From: an uncultured Cyclobacteriaceae bacterium
GTDB lineage: Bacteria > Bacteroidota > Bacteroidia > Cytophagales > Cyclobacteriaceae
Direction: 5' to 3'
NCBI GenBank assembly: GCA_937146645.1
Contig: CAKZRQ010000013.1
Location: 186,001-250,000 of the forward strand
Length of the DNA stretch: 64,000 bases
Shown: positions 1 through 8,527 of the stretch, one piece after another
Layout: every line of letters starts with the position of its first letter
How positions within the stretch are numbered: position 1 is the first letter of the stretch
The notes under the pieces: model-generated
What the model saw: the letters and a program-made list of their open reading frames with translations, nothing else
What the model was told of the DNA's origin: nothing
Database searches by the model: none
Made by a program: the position numbers and the translations under genes

Positions 1-398
1 TCTTGCTCTAAAACTCCGGTAGTAACTTCTGTTCCTCCATCTTCCAGAATGGCAATTCCCTTTCCTCCAACTAATGGATTTGAATCGACGGTCGCGATAA
101 CCACCCGTTTAATTCCTTTCTCCACCAGCATGTTTGCGCATGGCGGCGTCTTCCCAAAATGAGAACACGGTTCAAGGGTCACATAGGCTGTAGAGTTTGA
201 GAAAAGCTCTGGGTTTTCAACAGCATTCACAGCATTCACCTCAGCATGAGCCTCACCATAAGTTTTGTGATAGCCTTCACCTATGATCTTGTCTTCATGA
301 ACAATCACGCAGCCTACTAAAGGGTTTGGTGAAACTGTCCCTCTGCCAAGCTCGGCGAGCTCCAAAGCTCGAAGCATATACTTTTCATCGGTGTTCAT
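1..398 (-). CDS. ribD: RibD, riboflavin biosynthesis deaminase/reductase (partial)
   Basis: Reading from the ATG at 398 toward base 1 gives the N-terminal 130 or so residues of the cytidine-deaminase-like half of RibD; the rest lies outside the window. RibD deaminates the pyrimidine made by RibA and then reduces its ribose in riboflavin synthesis in the cytoplasm. Visible family motifs are SPNPLVGCVI near residue 22, the zinc-binding HAE in GEAHAEVNAV, and the second zinc site TLEPCSHFGKTPPC. The start codon overlaps the stop codon of the upstream lipoprotein gene by one base (TAATG), so the two are probably translationally coupled. The reductase half cannot be judged here. Confidence 0.95.
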   Translation of the reverse strand, partial: MNTDEKYMLRALELAELGRGTVSPNPLVGCVIVHEDKIIGEGYHKTYGEAHAEVNAVNAVENPELFSNSTAYVTLEPCSHFGKTPPCANMLVEKGIKRVVIATVDSNPLVGGKGIAILEDGGTEVTTGVLEQ

Positions 399-1198
399 TA
401 TTCCGCAGGATCTAGAATGACGTCACCAATTTCGGTCTGAGTGTTTTGAAGGACCTCTACATCAAAAATGGTCGTGTCTTTAAATGCCTCATTCTTAGGA
501 TCGAAATACAAATTATAGGTGCCCTCAGGGATTCTGAATAGAAAAATTCCAGAACTATTGGTCTGAGTAGACAAAGAATCGGTTCCCGAAATGGCATAAA
601 CCGCCGGCATTAAATCAGTAGGCTGCACTCGTCCTTCAATTTCTCCGGAACCAATTCCAGGAGAGGCTGTGACTTTTGGGTTAAGTGAAAGGTCTAACGG
701 ATCAGATGACAAGACGTTTATAGATCTCTCGAGATCAAAGTCCACAATAACATCATAGGCGATTCCAAATTCCAATTCCTGATTAAACTCCAATGGAACA
801 ATCTCCTTGTCTGAACTTTCCAAAGGTAAAGGATACTGTCGATCATCCTCCCAGAGCGAATGGTCATTACCTAGCATCAGGCGCATGCCCTCCACATTTC
901 CCACGGGAAGTTCTCCTCTAGCGAGAAGCAATGCTTCACCAGCTACCAAAGCACTCACTTCTATTTCTTTTACCCCAGGCTTATATTCCAAGAAAAACGT
1001 CTCCAAACTAGATTCTCTGGCTTGAACTCTCACATCAACTTCCACACCCAAAATGCTCACAAAGACTGAATCCCAGGTAGCAGGAGTATCCACCAAAATC
1101 ACATTCAAAAGTGACTTTTGATCAGATGTGGGGTCCTCACATGAGGTAGCCAAAACTGAGAAAAGGGAAATCAAAAATATGTAAAGGAGTTTTCGCAA
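398..1198 (-). CDS. DUF4382 lipoprotein with C-terminal carboxypeptidase-regulatory-like domain
   Basis: A 266-residue predicted lipoprotein: signal peptide with lipobox LATSC at about residues 16-20, so it is probably anchored in the cell envelope. Residues about 30-170 resemble the DUF4382 family (segments DTPATWDSVFVSILGVEV and VDFDLERSINV). Residues about 180-265 look like a carboxypeptidase-regulatory-like beta-sandwich (GEIEGRVQP, then SGIFLFRIPEGTYNLYF), a fold often found in Bacteroidota surface proteins. The molecular function is unknown. Its stop overlaps the ribD start (TAATG). It is transcribed divergently from dgt across about 100 bp. Confidence 0.8.
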   Translation of the reverse strand: MRKLLYIFLISLFSVLATSCEDPTSDQKSLLNVILVDTPATWDSVFVSILGVEVDVRVQARESSLETFFLEYKPGVKEIEVSALVAGEALLLARGELPVGNVEGMRLMLGNDHSLWEDDRQYPLPLESSDKEIVPLEFNQELEFGIAYDVIVDFDLERSINVLSSDPLDLSLNPKVTASPGIGSGEIEGRVQPTDLMPAVYAISGTDSLSTQTNSSGIFLFRIPEGTYNLYFDPKNEAFKDTTIFDVEVLQNTQTEIGDVILDPAE

Positions 1199-1220
1199 GG
1201 GTATTCTAACTAAGTGCTGA

Positions 1221-1228
1221 CAAAAATA
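1221..1228 (-). promoter_or_regulatory. Candidate -7 element for the DUF4382 lipoprotein gene
   Basis: On the minus strand this reads TATTTTTG, which matches the Bacteroidota -7 consensus TAnnTTTG, 22 nt before the lipoprotein ATG. No TTG lies at the expected 19-nt spacing upstream, so support is limited to the -7 box and its position. Confidence 0.3.
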
Positions 1229-1304
1229 CGGTTTTTCCTTACCCTAGGATTATAAAAAGTGAGATTAAGTCTTCCCCGTATTTAGGAAGCAATTATTTTT
1301 GGGC

Positions 1305-2651
1305 ATGATGAAATGGGAAAAGCTATTGAGCCGAGGAAGATTCGGCGATGTCGCTTCAAAAGCAACCAACAGCAGCACTCGGAGCGAGTTTGAAATAGAT
1401 TATGACCGGATCATTTTTTCGGCGCCATTTCGTAATCTTCAGGATAAAACTCAGGTCTTCCCTCTTCCTGACAATGCCTTTGTCCATACCAGGTTAACCC
1501 ATAGCCTGGAGGTGTCCTCCGTAGGCCGCTCACTAGGAAAAGAAGCTGGAAACTATTTATTGGAGAAATACCCGAAGCTTCAGGAAACCGGAATCACAGC
1601 CTATGAAATAGGGGCTATTGTAGCAGCTGCTTCTTTGACCCATGATATCGGAAACCCTCCATTCGGTCATGCTGGCGAAGAAGCGATCTCAGATTTCTTC
1701 AAGCATAATGCGTCCGGTCAAGTTTGGCAAAAGCATTTGCGCGAAGATCAATGGTCTGACTTATGCAACTTCGAAGGAAATGCGCAGGGATTCCGAATGC
1801 TGGTTTCGAAAGATAATGGACTTAAACTCACTTACGCCACCTTAGCCGCTTTCACAAAGTATCCCAGGCCCAGTCATATTCCCCATCGCGACATCGCCCG
1901 CAAGAGCCAGAAAAAGTTTGGTTTCTTCATCAACCAATTCGCAGATTTTGAGCGAATGGCAAAATTTCTGGGGATGGACAAGAACGGAACAGATTGTTGG
2001 TGCAGGCATCCTTTAGCTTTCTTGGTTGAAGCCGCGGATGATATTTGCTACAGCATTATTGATCTGGAAGATGGTTGTACCACCGGTCTGGTGAGCTTTG
2101 AAGAGACTGTAGAACTATTGGCTCCAATACTTAAAGATCGTTTTGATCCTGAAAAGCTGAAAGGCCGGACCATGACCCAGAATCTTGGAGCTTTACGAGC
2201 TTTGGCCATAGGCCAACTTATCCAGGAGTCTGTGGAAGCTTTCAGAGCGAATGAGGAAGGAATGCGCAAGGGAACGTTTGACAAAGCACTTACGGATGTA
2301 ATACCATCTGCGAAGGCTCTTGGCAAAATCACGGATTTATCAGTCCAGAAAATCTATAGAAGTCAAGTCGTCCTTGAAAAAGAAGCTGCTGGCTTTCAAG
2401 TTATCGAAGGCCTTCTAGCCGTGTTTTCTTCAGCAATCTATAATAAATGCTACGAGCCTGAGCAGTTTTCAGGAAAGGACAAGAGTATACTACGGCTTCT
2501 ACCGGAAGATTTTCCATTAAACGGATGGGGAGAAGAGGTTAATCCATATGGCCTGATCAGGTCTCTGATTGATTACATCAGTGGAATGACTGATAAATAT
2601 GCCCTTTCCCTTTACCGAAGAGTGAACGGAATTTCTTTTCCCGGCAATTAA
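1305..2651 (+). CDS. dgt: Deoxyguanosinetriphosphate triphosphohydrolase (dGTPase)
   Basis: A 448-residue HD-domain protein that hydrolyses dGTP (or related dNTPs) to the nucleoside and tripolyphosphate, acting in the cytoplasm on nucleotide pool balance. Metal-binding HD residues are visible: H61 and H66 in HTRLTHSLEV, the H113-D114 pair in LTHDIGNPPFGHAG, and a later D in EAADDICYSIIDLEDG near 250. The length fits the dgt family. I chose the ATG at 1305; a TTG at 1299 in the same frame is less likely and the next ATG is at 1308. The 3' end overlaps the stop of the convergent hydrolase gene in a shared TTAA. Confidence 0.93.
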   Translation: MMKWEKLLSRGRFGDVASKATNSSTRSEFEIDYDRIIFSAPFRNLQDKTQVFPLPDNAFVHTRLTHSLEVSSVGRSLGKEAGNYLLEKYPKLQETGITAYEIGAIVAAASLTHDIGNPPFGHAGEEAISDFFKHNASGQVWQKHLREDQWSDLCNFEGNAQGFRMLVSKDNGLKLTYATLAAFTKYPRPSHIPHRDIARKSQKKFGFFINQFADFERMAKFLGMDKNGTDCWCRHPLAFLVEAADDICYSIIDLEDGCTTGLVSFEETVELLAPILKDRFDPEKLKGRTMTQNLGALRALAIGQLIQESVEAFRANEEGMRKGTFDKALTDVIPSAKALGKITDLSVQKIYRSQVVLEKEAAGFQVIEGLLAVFSSAIYNKCYEPEQFSGKDKSILRLLPEDFPLNGWGEEVNPYGLIRSLIDYISGMTDKYALSLYRRVNGISFPGN

Positions 2652-5125
2652 TCCAGAGGGCTCCTAATCCCCAGTTGATCTAAGATTACTGCACCCTGCT
2701 TCGTCTGATCGAATACAAATTCAATTTCTACCAAGCTGGAAAAATCAAAGTCAGCGTTTCGATCCTTTAAATCTTCAAATGGGAAAGAATAGCTCTGGTA
2801 AATTGCTTCCGAATTACTTTCCTCATCGAGAAACTGCATTTTGGTAACCCTTGTCTTTATTCTTCTTTGAAGGTGTGAAAAATCACTGAGGAGAAATTCA
2901 ATTTGCTGTCCAGAACTATCCTTGAGGATTAGGCTCAAATTAAGCGGGTCATCGGGTTTTTCTTCCTCATCCTCTTCTTCAACTTCGCCATCTCCCTCAG
3001 AATCCTCTTCATTCGCTTCATCATCATTTTCGTCTTCCTCCTCATTTACCATTTCTTCTTCCTCGGAGCTTTCCTCTTCTTCTAATTCCTCTTCGTTGCT
3101 ATTATTCTCATCCTCATTGTTATCCTCTTTTGCCCATTTGCCTGAATTACGAGGGTTTGTATTGGTCTTAGATTCTGAAAGTGAAAAAACTAAAACAGAT
3201 GTGGAATCAATTTTCACGGGAATAGAATCCCAACCGATAGAATAGCTGGAACGAACACTATCAGGTAAAACTGGCACATTGCCATCTTCCCAAAGGCTAT
3301 CAGCTCCATCCATATTTCCATAATTCCAGGCAAGAACTGCCGCACGAGTGCCTAATCTTCCATATTTAAAGGAGACTTCTGCTTCCTTCCATACTGTGAG
3401 ATTTTCACCATGGGCCGAACCACCAGTTGAAACCGTCTTAAGATCCAGGTCCTCATCATAATGAACCAAGATTTCCGTGTTGGAATCTTCGAACTGATTC
3501 ATATAAATGTTATCGGGAAGCCAATCACGACCAGCTCTGTTATCAATAAAGAATGGCAAATATTCCATTCTGTCATTCAGGGTAGCTTCTAAAAATGCTC
3601 CGATATAAACTCGAGCAACTTGCTCTTGGTCTTCTTTGCTCATGAGCTGCTCCTTATTCAAAATACCGTCAAAAGCAGCACTGTAATCATTATCTCCCCA
3701 GCTGGTATTGAATTGCCCATGATTGGCACCTTTAATGAAAATTCCGGTCTTAAAATGATAGAGGCTATCCGTGAATTTGATTCTTTGGAATTGCTTTAGC
3801 CCTGAAAATGATGTCACATCAGCATCCATCCCCCCGTGCAAAGTCAGATAGCTCATATTCTCTACTTGATTCGGTGAATTTCCAGGGCGATACTGTCCGT
3901 CGACCGGAGCTATTGCAACCACGGATTTTATGTTGAAATTATATCCAAGTGGAGTTTGGCCATCGTCAGGATACAGGTCTAGGGAGTTCATCATGGCTGC
4001 GTGGCCCACCGCTTCACCCCCTCTGGAATGACCTATCAATGATACTCTGTCGAGATCAGCTTTGCCCGAAAGGGCGTGAGATTCATCCTTAGCCCAATCA
4101 TCCCAAAGTCTCACATGCTCCAGCAAGAGCCAGGCTCGTGCATCATTTTCTTCATCCAGGCCATCAGTGAATAAATCCGTCCAGGAGGAATTGATAAAAT
4201 TCTCATCTACAGAGGCAAGAATCATCCCCTTACTCGCTAAAAACTCTCCTAGATAATCATAGCCGGGATCCGAATAATCCTGCATTCCATGATTACCATG
4301 AACGATCAAAACCAAGGGAAAAGGACCGTCACCTTTCGGAGCCCACACCCTCGCATTGAGGGGTAATTCTCTATAGTCGAAATCCCAATATTTAGTTCTG
4401 AGCTCACCAGACCACCCTTCCCAATTGTCCAAAAAAGCGGTGCCGTCTACCGACCGACTCTCATAATCTACCTCGTCCCCATATTCGGGCCTCCTGATGT
4501 CTTTTCCCGAACCATAAGTAAAATACTCCACCTCATAGCTACCCTTATCGCCAGGAGAAGGCAAGTCAATTTTCTGGACCTTGTCTTCAGTCAGCTTAGC
4601 TGCATTGACTGGTTCCAACATATCGAAGCCATGAATAATCAGGGCATATAGGAATGCCACCATACCAGCTATCCCAACCAATAAACCCAATACCCCAATA
4701 ACTTTTCTGACTATCGTTGTTTTACCAAAAGTCTTTTGGGTAAACATGGAGATGCCAGCACCCAACAATGCAAACATCAAAATCAAAAAGAAAACCGCCC
4801 GATTATCATTGAAGCGAACGATCATCATAATCGGAATCGCAAAATTCAACCCGATAAGAAAGGGTTTTGGAATTGATGCCAGTTGATTGATTAGCCAGGG
4901 TGCGATGAACCCAATCAAGGTAGCTGCAAGAAGCAAAACCGCGCCAAATAGCAGAAGTCTGGGATCATTCCAGCGATAACTGGACACAATTACCTCATAT
5001 AAAAAGAATAAAATGGAGAGGGAAACCATTCCAATGGCAGCTCCGCGAACAGCAGAATCTCCGGGACTTACCTTTTTATAAATCTTTTTGAACCAGGCTT
5101 TAATCTTTTGAAAGAGTTTCTTCAT
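2648..5125 (-). CDS. Membrane-anchored alpha/beta hydrolase with long acidic insert
   Basis: An 825-residue protein. The first 185 residues contain about five hydrophobic segments (for example GMVSLSILFFLYEVIV and VIGVLGLLVGIAGMVAFLYA), so it should sit in the inner membrane. Residues about 270-530 form an alpha/beta hydrolase related to the PAF-acetylhydrolase/chlorophyllase type: FPLVLIVHGNHG (oxyanion region), nucleophile Ser in LIGHSRGGEAVG, and a candidate catalytic His in KGANHGQFN. After a beta-rich part, roughly residues 665-735 are almost entirely Glu, Asp, Asn and Ser. The substrate cannot be told; an esterase or lipase is most likely. The gene is monocistronic and convergent with dgt. 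Confidence 0.75.
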   Translation of the reverse strand: MKKLFQKIKAWFKKIYKKVSPGDSAVRGAAIGMVSLSILFFLYEVIVSSYRWNDPRLLLFGAVLLLAATLIGFIAPWLINQLASIPKPFLIGLNFAIPIMMIVRFNDNRAVFFLILMFALLGAGISMFTQKTFGKTTIVRKVIGVLGLLVGIAGMVAFLYALIIHGFDMLEPVNAAKLTEDKVQKIDLPSPGDKGSYEVEYFTYGSGKDIRRPEYGDEVDYESRSVDGTAFLDNWEGWSGELRTKYWDFDYRELPLNARVWAPKGDGPFPLVLIVHGNHGMQDYSDPGYDYLGEFLASKGMILASVDENFINSSWTDLFTDGLDEENDARAWLLLEHVRLWDDWAKDESHALSGKADLDRVSLIGHSRGGEAVGHAAMMNSLDLYPDDGQTPLGYNFNIKSVVAIAPVDGQYRPGNSPNQVENMSYLTLHGGMDADVTSFSGLKQFQRIKFTDSLYHFKTGIFIKGANHGQFNTSWGDNDYSAAFDGILNKEQLMSKEDQEQVARVYIGAFLEATLNDRMEYLPFFIDNRAGRDWLPDNIYMNQFEDSNTEILVHYDEDLDLKTVSTGGSAHGENLTVWKEAEVSFKYGRLGTRAAVLAWNYGNMDGADSLWEDGNVPVLPDSVRSSYSIGWDSIPVKIDSTSVLVFSLSESKTNTNPRNSGKWAKEDNNEDENNSNEEELEEEESSEEEEMVNEEEDENDDEANEEDSEGDGEVEEEDEEEKPDDPLNLSLILKDSSGQQIEFLLSDFSHLQRRIKTRVTKMQFLDEESNSEAIYQSYSFPFEDLKDRNADFDFSSLVEIEFVFDQTKQGAVILDQLGIRSPLD

Positions 5126-5213
5126 ATCATCTGGAGAGTTTGGAAACAGTAAGGCCCAATAAGATACTGATTAGAATTTCAATGCGAATCCGGATTACTA
5201 TGTAATTCAATTT

Positions 5214-5282
5214 TCATTCATCGAAGAATTCTGTTCATTCATCGAAATATTCTGTTTAATAGGCTAAATTCTAGCTGCTTTG
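5214..5282 (+). promoter_or_regulatory. LytTR-type direct repeats and promoter of the kinase/regulator pair (site A)
   Basis: Two identical 12-bp repeats TCATTCATCGAA lie at 5214-5225 and 5235-5246, exactly 21 bp apart, with matching flanks (ATTCTGT follows both). The second starts 40 nt before CTGCTTTG at 5275-5282, which keeps the TTTG half of the TAnnTTTG -7 element. Direct repeats with a 21-bp period are the known binding pattern of LytTR domains. The same arrangement precedes four minus-strand transcription units (9.7, 16.7, 22.7 and 25.3 kb). The binding protein is inferred to be the LytTR regulator encoded at 7790-8527. Confidence 0.7.
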
Positions 5283-5319
5283 TATACAAAATTCATACGT
5301 AATCGTAGCTGATAACCTC

Positions 5320-7740
5320 ATGTTAGATAATACTGATACTGAATTTCCTAGCTTTTCAATCGAGCGTTACAGAATGCTGGTTGAAGAGGCGCTTGACCTG
5401 ATTTATGAAACTGACTCAGATGGGTTCTTTTCCTTTGCGAACAGCCGGGCCGTTAATGTTCTTGGTTTTAGCAAGCAGGAATTACTTTCCAAAAGGTACA
5501 CAGATTTGGTTCACCCCGATTTTCTTGAAGAGGCAAGATCGTTTTATAGGGATCAATTCGCTAACAAAAAGCAGAGTACCTATTTCGAATTTCCTGCGGT
5601 CACCAAATCAGGCGATAAAGTTTGGCTGGGACAGCATGTGCAGTTACTTCTTCGAGGTGATGAAATCCGTGGTGCAATGGCAGTCGCAAGAGAAATTAAC
5701 GAGATATATCATGCCAATGAAACCTTGCGCCGAGCTGAGGAAAAGTATAGAAGCATCATACAAAATCTGCAGTTCGGGTTAGTTGAAGTGGACCTTGAAG
5801 AACGCATCACTTTTATCAATGACGCCATGTGCGAAGCTACCGGTTATTCACGCGAAGAACTGATGGGAAAGGTAGCTTCGGAAATTCTGACAGATAAAGA
5901 GATGAGAAGAAAGATTGCAGAACAACATGGTCTCAGAGAAAATGACCAGTCATCAGTTTACCCGGCAGAGGTTCTAAAAAAAGATGGGTCAAAATTGTAT
6001 GCGCTTATTTCCGGTGCTCCAACTTACGACTCGGATAAAAACCGGATCGGTTCAATAGGAATTCATGTTGACATCACTGAGCAAAAACAACGAGAGATTG
6101 AACTGAGGGAAAATCAGTACTTCCTTTCAGCCATCAATGATTTTGTCACTCATCTCCTGGATATAGATGACATTGATGGAATTGCCTGGGAAATAGCTGA
6201 AAATGTGATTGAAAAGTTCGGCTTTGAAGATTGTGTGATTTATGTCTGGAATGAAGAAAAGCAGTGCTTAGAACAGAAAGCGGCCTATGGGCCAAAAATG
6301 AAAAACGACAGGAAAATCGCGGACCCAATCGAAATAAAGATAGGGGAAGGTATAGTTGGGACCGTTGCAAAGACTGGAAAGGCCGAAATAATTTCAGACA
6401 CCTCAAAAGATCCAAGATACATTGTGGATGACAAGGTTCGATTTTCGGAATTAACCGTTCCCATTAAAGCCGATAATAAGGTAATTGGAATTATAGATTC
6501 AGAACACCCTGTAAAAAACTTCTTCACCAAAAAACATTTAGACACTCTTAAAACCATAGCCAATCTTTCTGCTTCAAGGCTAAAGAACGCCAAAGCTAAG
6601 CGAACCCAGGAAAAGGCTGAAATGGAATTGAGGGACAGTGAGACTAAGCTTCGGCAGGTCATTGCTTCAGCACTTGATGCCATAATCACTGTAGATGAAA
6701 GAGGCGATATCTTAGAATGGAATCCTCGGGCCGCTGAAATTTTTGGTTGGGAAGCTGATGAGGTTATCGGAACCTCACTGACAAGCAATATTATTCCAAA
6801 TCAGCACCATAAAGCCCATGAGGCAGGAATGAAAAAATTTGTAAATACTGGTGTAGGACCTGTCTTGAATCAAAGAATCGAATTAACTGCGATGCGTAAG
6901 GATGGTGTTGAATTCCCGATTGAGCTGACCATTATTCCCATTTTGAGAGGGGGAGTCCACACATTTACTGCATTTATTCGAGACATTACTTTGGTTAAAT
7001 CTACCCGGGATGAAATGGAAAAGGCCCTCGCTAAAGAACGGGAGTTGAATGAACTGAAATCTCGATTCGTTTCCATGACCTCACATGAATTCAGGACACC
7101 GCTTACTACTATTAAGCAGAATGTTAGCCTGGTCAACTTTCAGATCGAAAATGAATTCCCTGATGTACAAGACAAATTCTCGAAGTATTTTGAACGAATT
7201 GACTCAGAAATAAACCGGGTGACCAACTTGATGAATGACATTCTTTTACTTGGCAAAATTGAAGCTGGTAAAGTGGAAATTCAGAAGCGCCTTGTGGACC
7301 TGGAAAAAATGGCTGAGGATATCATTTCTCGAATTTGTTCCGGCAGAACAGATGAACGAAGAGTAGATCTCGTCCTGGCAGGAGTTCCCAGACAGGTGGA
7401 GGTAGACCCTCAGCTCATGGATCATATTCTGACCAACCTCATGACTAATGCGCTGAAGTATTCTCCGGATGCAAAAAAAGACCCTGAGCTTGAGCTCAAC
7501 TTCAACAGGTTAGCTGATATAAAAATCCTGTGCAGGGACCACGGAATTGGAATTCCAAAAAAAGACCAGCAGGGGTTATTCTCTTCATTCTTCCGAGCTA
7601 CCAACGTAAAGAATATTCAGGGTACAGGTCTTGGTCTTTCTATTACCAAGGAATTTGTTCGACTTCACTCCGGTACTATTGATGTAAAAAGCGATGTAGG
7701 TAAGGGAGCCGAATTCACAGTGACAATACCCACTCCGTAA
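5320..7740 (+). CDS. Cytoplasmic PAS-PAS-GAF-PAS sensor histidine kinase
   Basis: An 806-residue kinase with no membrane segment, so it senses a cytoplasmic signal. Order by eye: PAS at about 14-130, PAS at 140-255 (GLVEVDLEERITFINDAMCE), GAF at 268-415 (IGEGIVGTVAKTGKAEII), PAS at 440-560 (DAIITVDERGDILEWNPRA), HisKA at 578-645 with phospho-acceptor H589 in MTSHEFRTPL, and HATPase at 690-805 with N box (N710), G1 DHGIGIPKK and G2 GTGLGLS. All catalytic motifs look intact. The LytTR response regulator follows 49 bp downstream and is its likely partner. Site A lies directly upstream, suggesting autoregulation. Confidence 0.92.
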   Translation: MLDNTDTEFPSFSIERYRMLVEEALDLIYETDSDGFFSFANSRAVNVLGFSKQELLSKRYTDLVHPDFLEEARSFYRDQFANKKQSTYFEFPAVTKSGDKVWLGQHVQLLLRGDEIRGAMAVAREINEIYHANETLRRAEEKYRSIIQNLQFGLVEVDLEERITFINDAMCEATGYSREELMGKVASEILTDKEMRRKIAEQHGLRENDQSSVYPAEVLKKDGSKLYALISGAPTYDSDKNRIGSIGIHVDITEQKQREIELRENQYFLSAINDFVTHLLDIDDIDGIAWEIAENVIEKFGFEDCVIYVWNEEKQCLEQKAAYGPKMKNDRKIADPIEIKIGEGIVGTVAKTGKAEIISDTSKDPRYIVDDKVRFSELTVPIKADNKVIGIIDSEHPVKNFFTKKHLDTLKTIANLSASRLKNAKAKRTQEKAEMELRDSETKLRQVIASALDAIITVDERGDILEWNPRAAEIFGWEADEVIGTSLTSNIIPNQHHKAHEAGMKKFVNTGVGPVLNQRIELTAMRKDGVEFPIELTIIPILRGGVHTFTAFIRDITLVKSTRDEMEKALAKERELNELKSRFVSMTSHEFRTPLTTIKQNVSLVNFQIENEFPDVQDKFSKYFERIDSEINRVTNLMNDILLLGKIEAGKVEIQKRLVDLEKMAEDIISRICSGRTDERRVDLVLAGVPRQVEVDPQLMDHILTNLMTNALKYSPDAKKDPELELNFNRLADIKILCRDHGIGIPKKDQQGLFSSFFRATNVKNIQGTGLGLSITKEFVRLHSGTIDVKSDVGKGAEFTVTIPTP

Positions 7741-7789
7741 TCCGTTAATCTTTATTGGCTTATTGCGAAAATCTTTGTTGATTTAGCAT

Positions 7790-8527
7790 ATGGAAGCAAG
7801 CCCACTTAAGATTTTAATCGTTGAGGATGACCTTTTGATATCAGAGAGTCTGAAAGACATACTCAAAATGCTGGGCCATACGGTAGTTGGCGCTGCAGAA
7901 AGTGCCGATGAGGCCATAGCCATTTGTAATGAGGAAATTCCTGAATTGGCGCTATTGGATATTCAGATCAGTGGTGACCTGGATGGAGTAGAACTAGCCG
8001 AACTTCTTCGTGATCAATTCGACATTCCTTTCATTTTTACTACTGCCTACGCAAATAATGAAACCATAGCCCGAGCCAAGGACAAAGGCCCATTTGGATA
8101 TTTAGTTAAGCCCTATGGAGTAAAAGAAGTGAATGCCGCTATTCAGGTAGCAAAGGCGTCCTTTGATCGCCTGAAGTCTGCTGAAGAAAAAGCATCTGCA
8201 TTATCTAAAATTGTCGAAGACAACATATTCCTGAAAGTAGATAGTAAACTCATCAAAGTAAAAATTGAGGATATTTTGTTCATCGAGGCCAAGGGTGATT
8301 ATGCTCTTTTCAAAACGAAGCAAAAAGGCTACATCGTCCATACGACCATCAAGCATGTGGAACAAAGATTAAGCGACTATAACTTCCAGAAGGTTCATAG
8401 ATCCTTCATTGTCAACATCCCAAAGATCATAGACATCGAAGAGTCAAACTTGCTTATCGAAGACAAAGTAATTCCAATTTCCAGAGCTAATAAAGAAGCT
8501 CTTATGAAAAGATTGAACTTGCTTTAA
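7790..8527 (+). CDS. LytTR-family response regulator
   Basis: A 245-residue regulator: receiver domain at about 6-122 with acid pocket E12-D14, phospho-acceptor D57 in LALLDIQIS, T84/T85 and K106 in YLVKPYG, then a LytTR DNA-binding domain at about 145-245 (IKVKIEDILFIEAKGDYA, then QKVHRSFIVN). LytTR domains bind paired direct repeats about 21 bp apart in the major groove. It lies 49 bp after the histidine kinase and ends tail to tail with the first exopolysaccharide gene, sharing TTAA at the stops. It is the obvious candidate to bind repeat sites A-E. That assignment is inference from proximity and motif type. Confidence 0.93.
   Translation: MEASPLKILIVEDDLLISESLKDILKMLGHTVVGAAESADEAIAICNEEIPELALLDIQISGDLDGVELAELLRDQFDIPFIFTTAYANNETIARAKDKGPFGYLVKPYGVKEVNAAIQVAKASFDRLKSAEEKASALSKIVEDNIFLKVDSKLIKVKIEDILFIEAKGDYALFKTKQKGYIVHTTIKHVEQRLSDYNFQKVHRSFIVNIPKIIDIEESNLLIEDKVIPISRANKEALMKRLNLL

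Noticed and set aside
2922..3245. Ser-rich 107-residue plus-strand frame
   Set aside because: It is the antisense of the acidic Glu-rich codons of the hydrolase gene; its composition reflects that, not coding.
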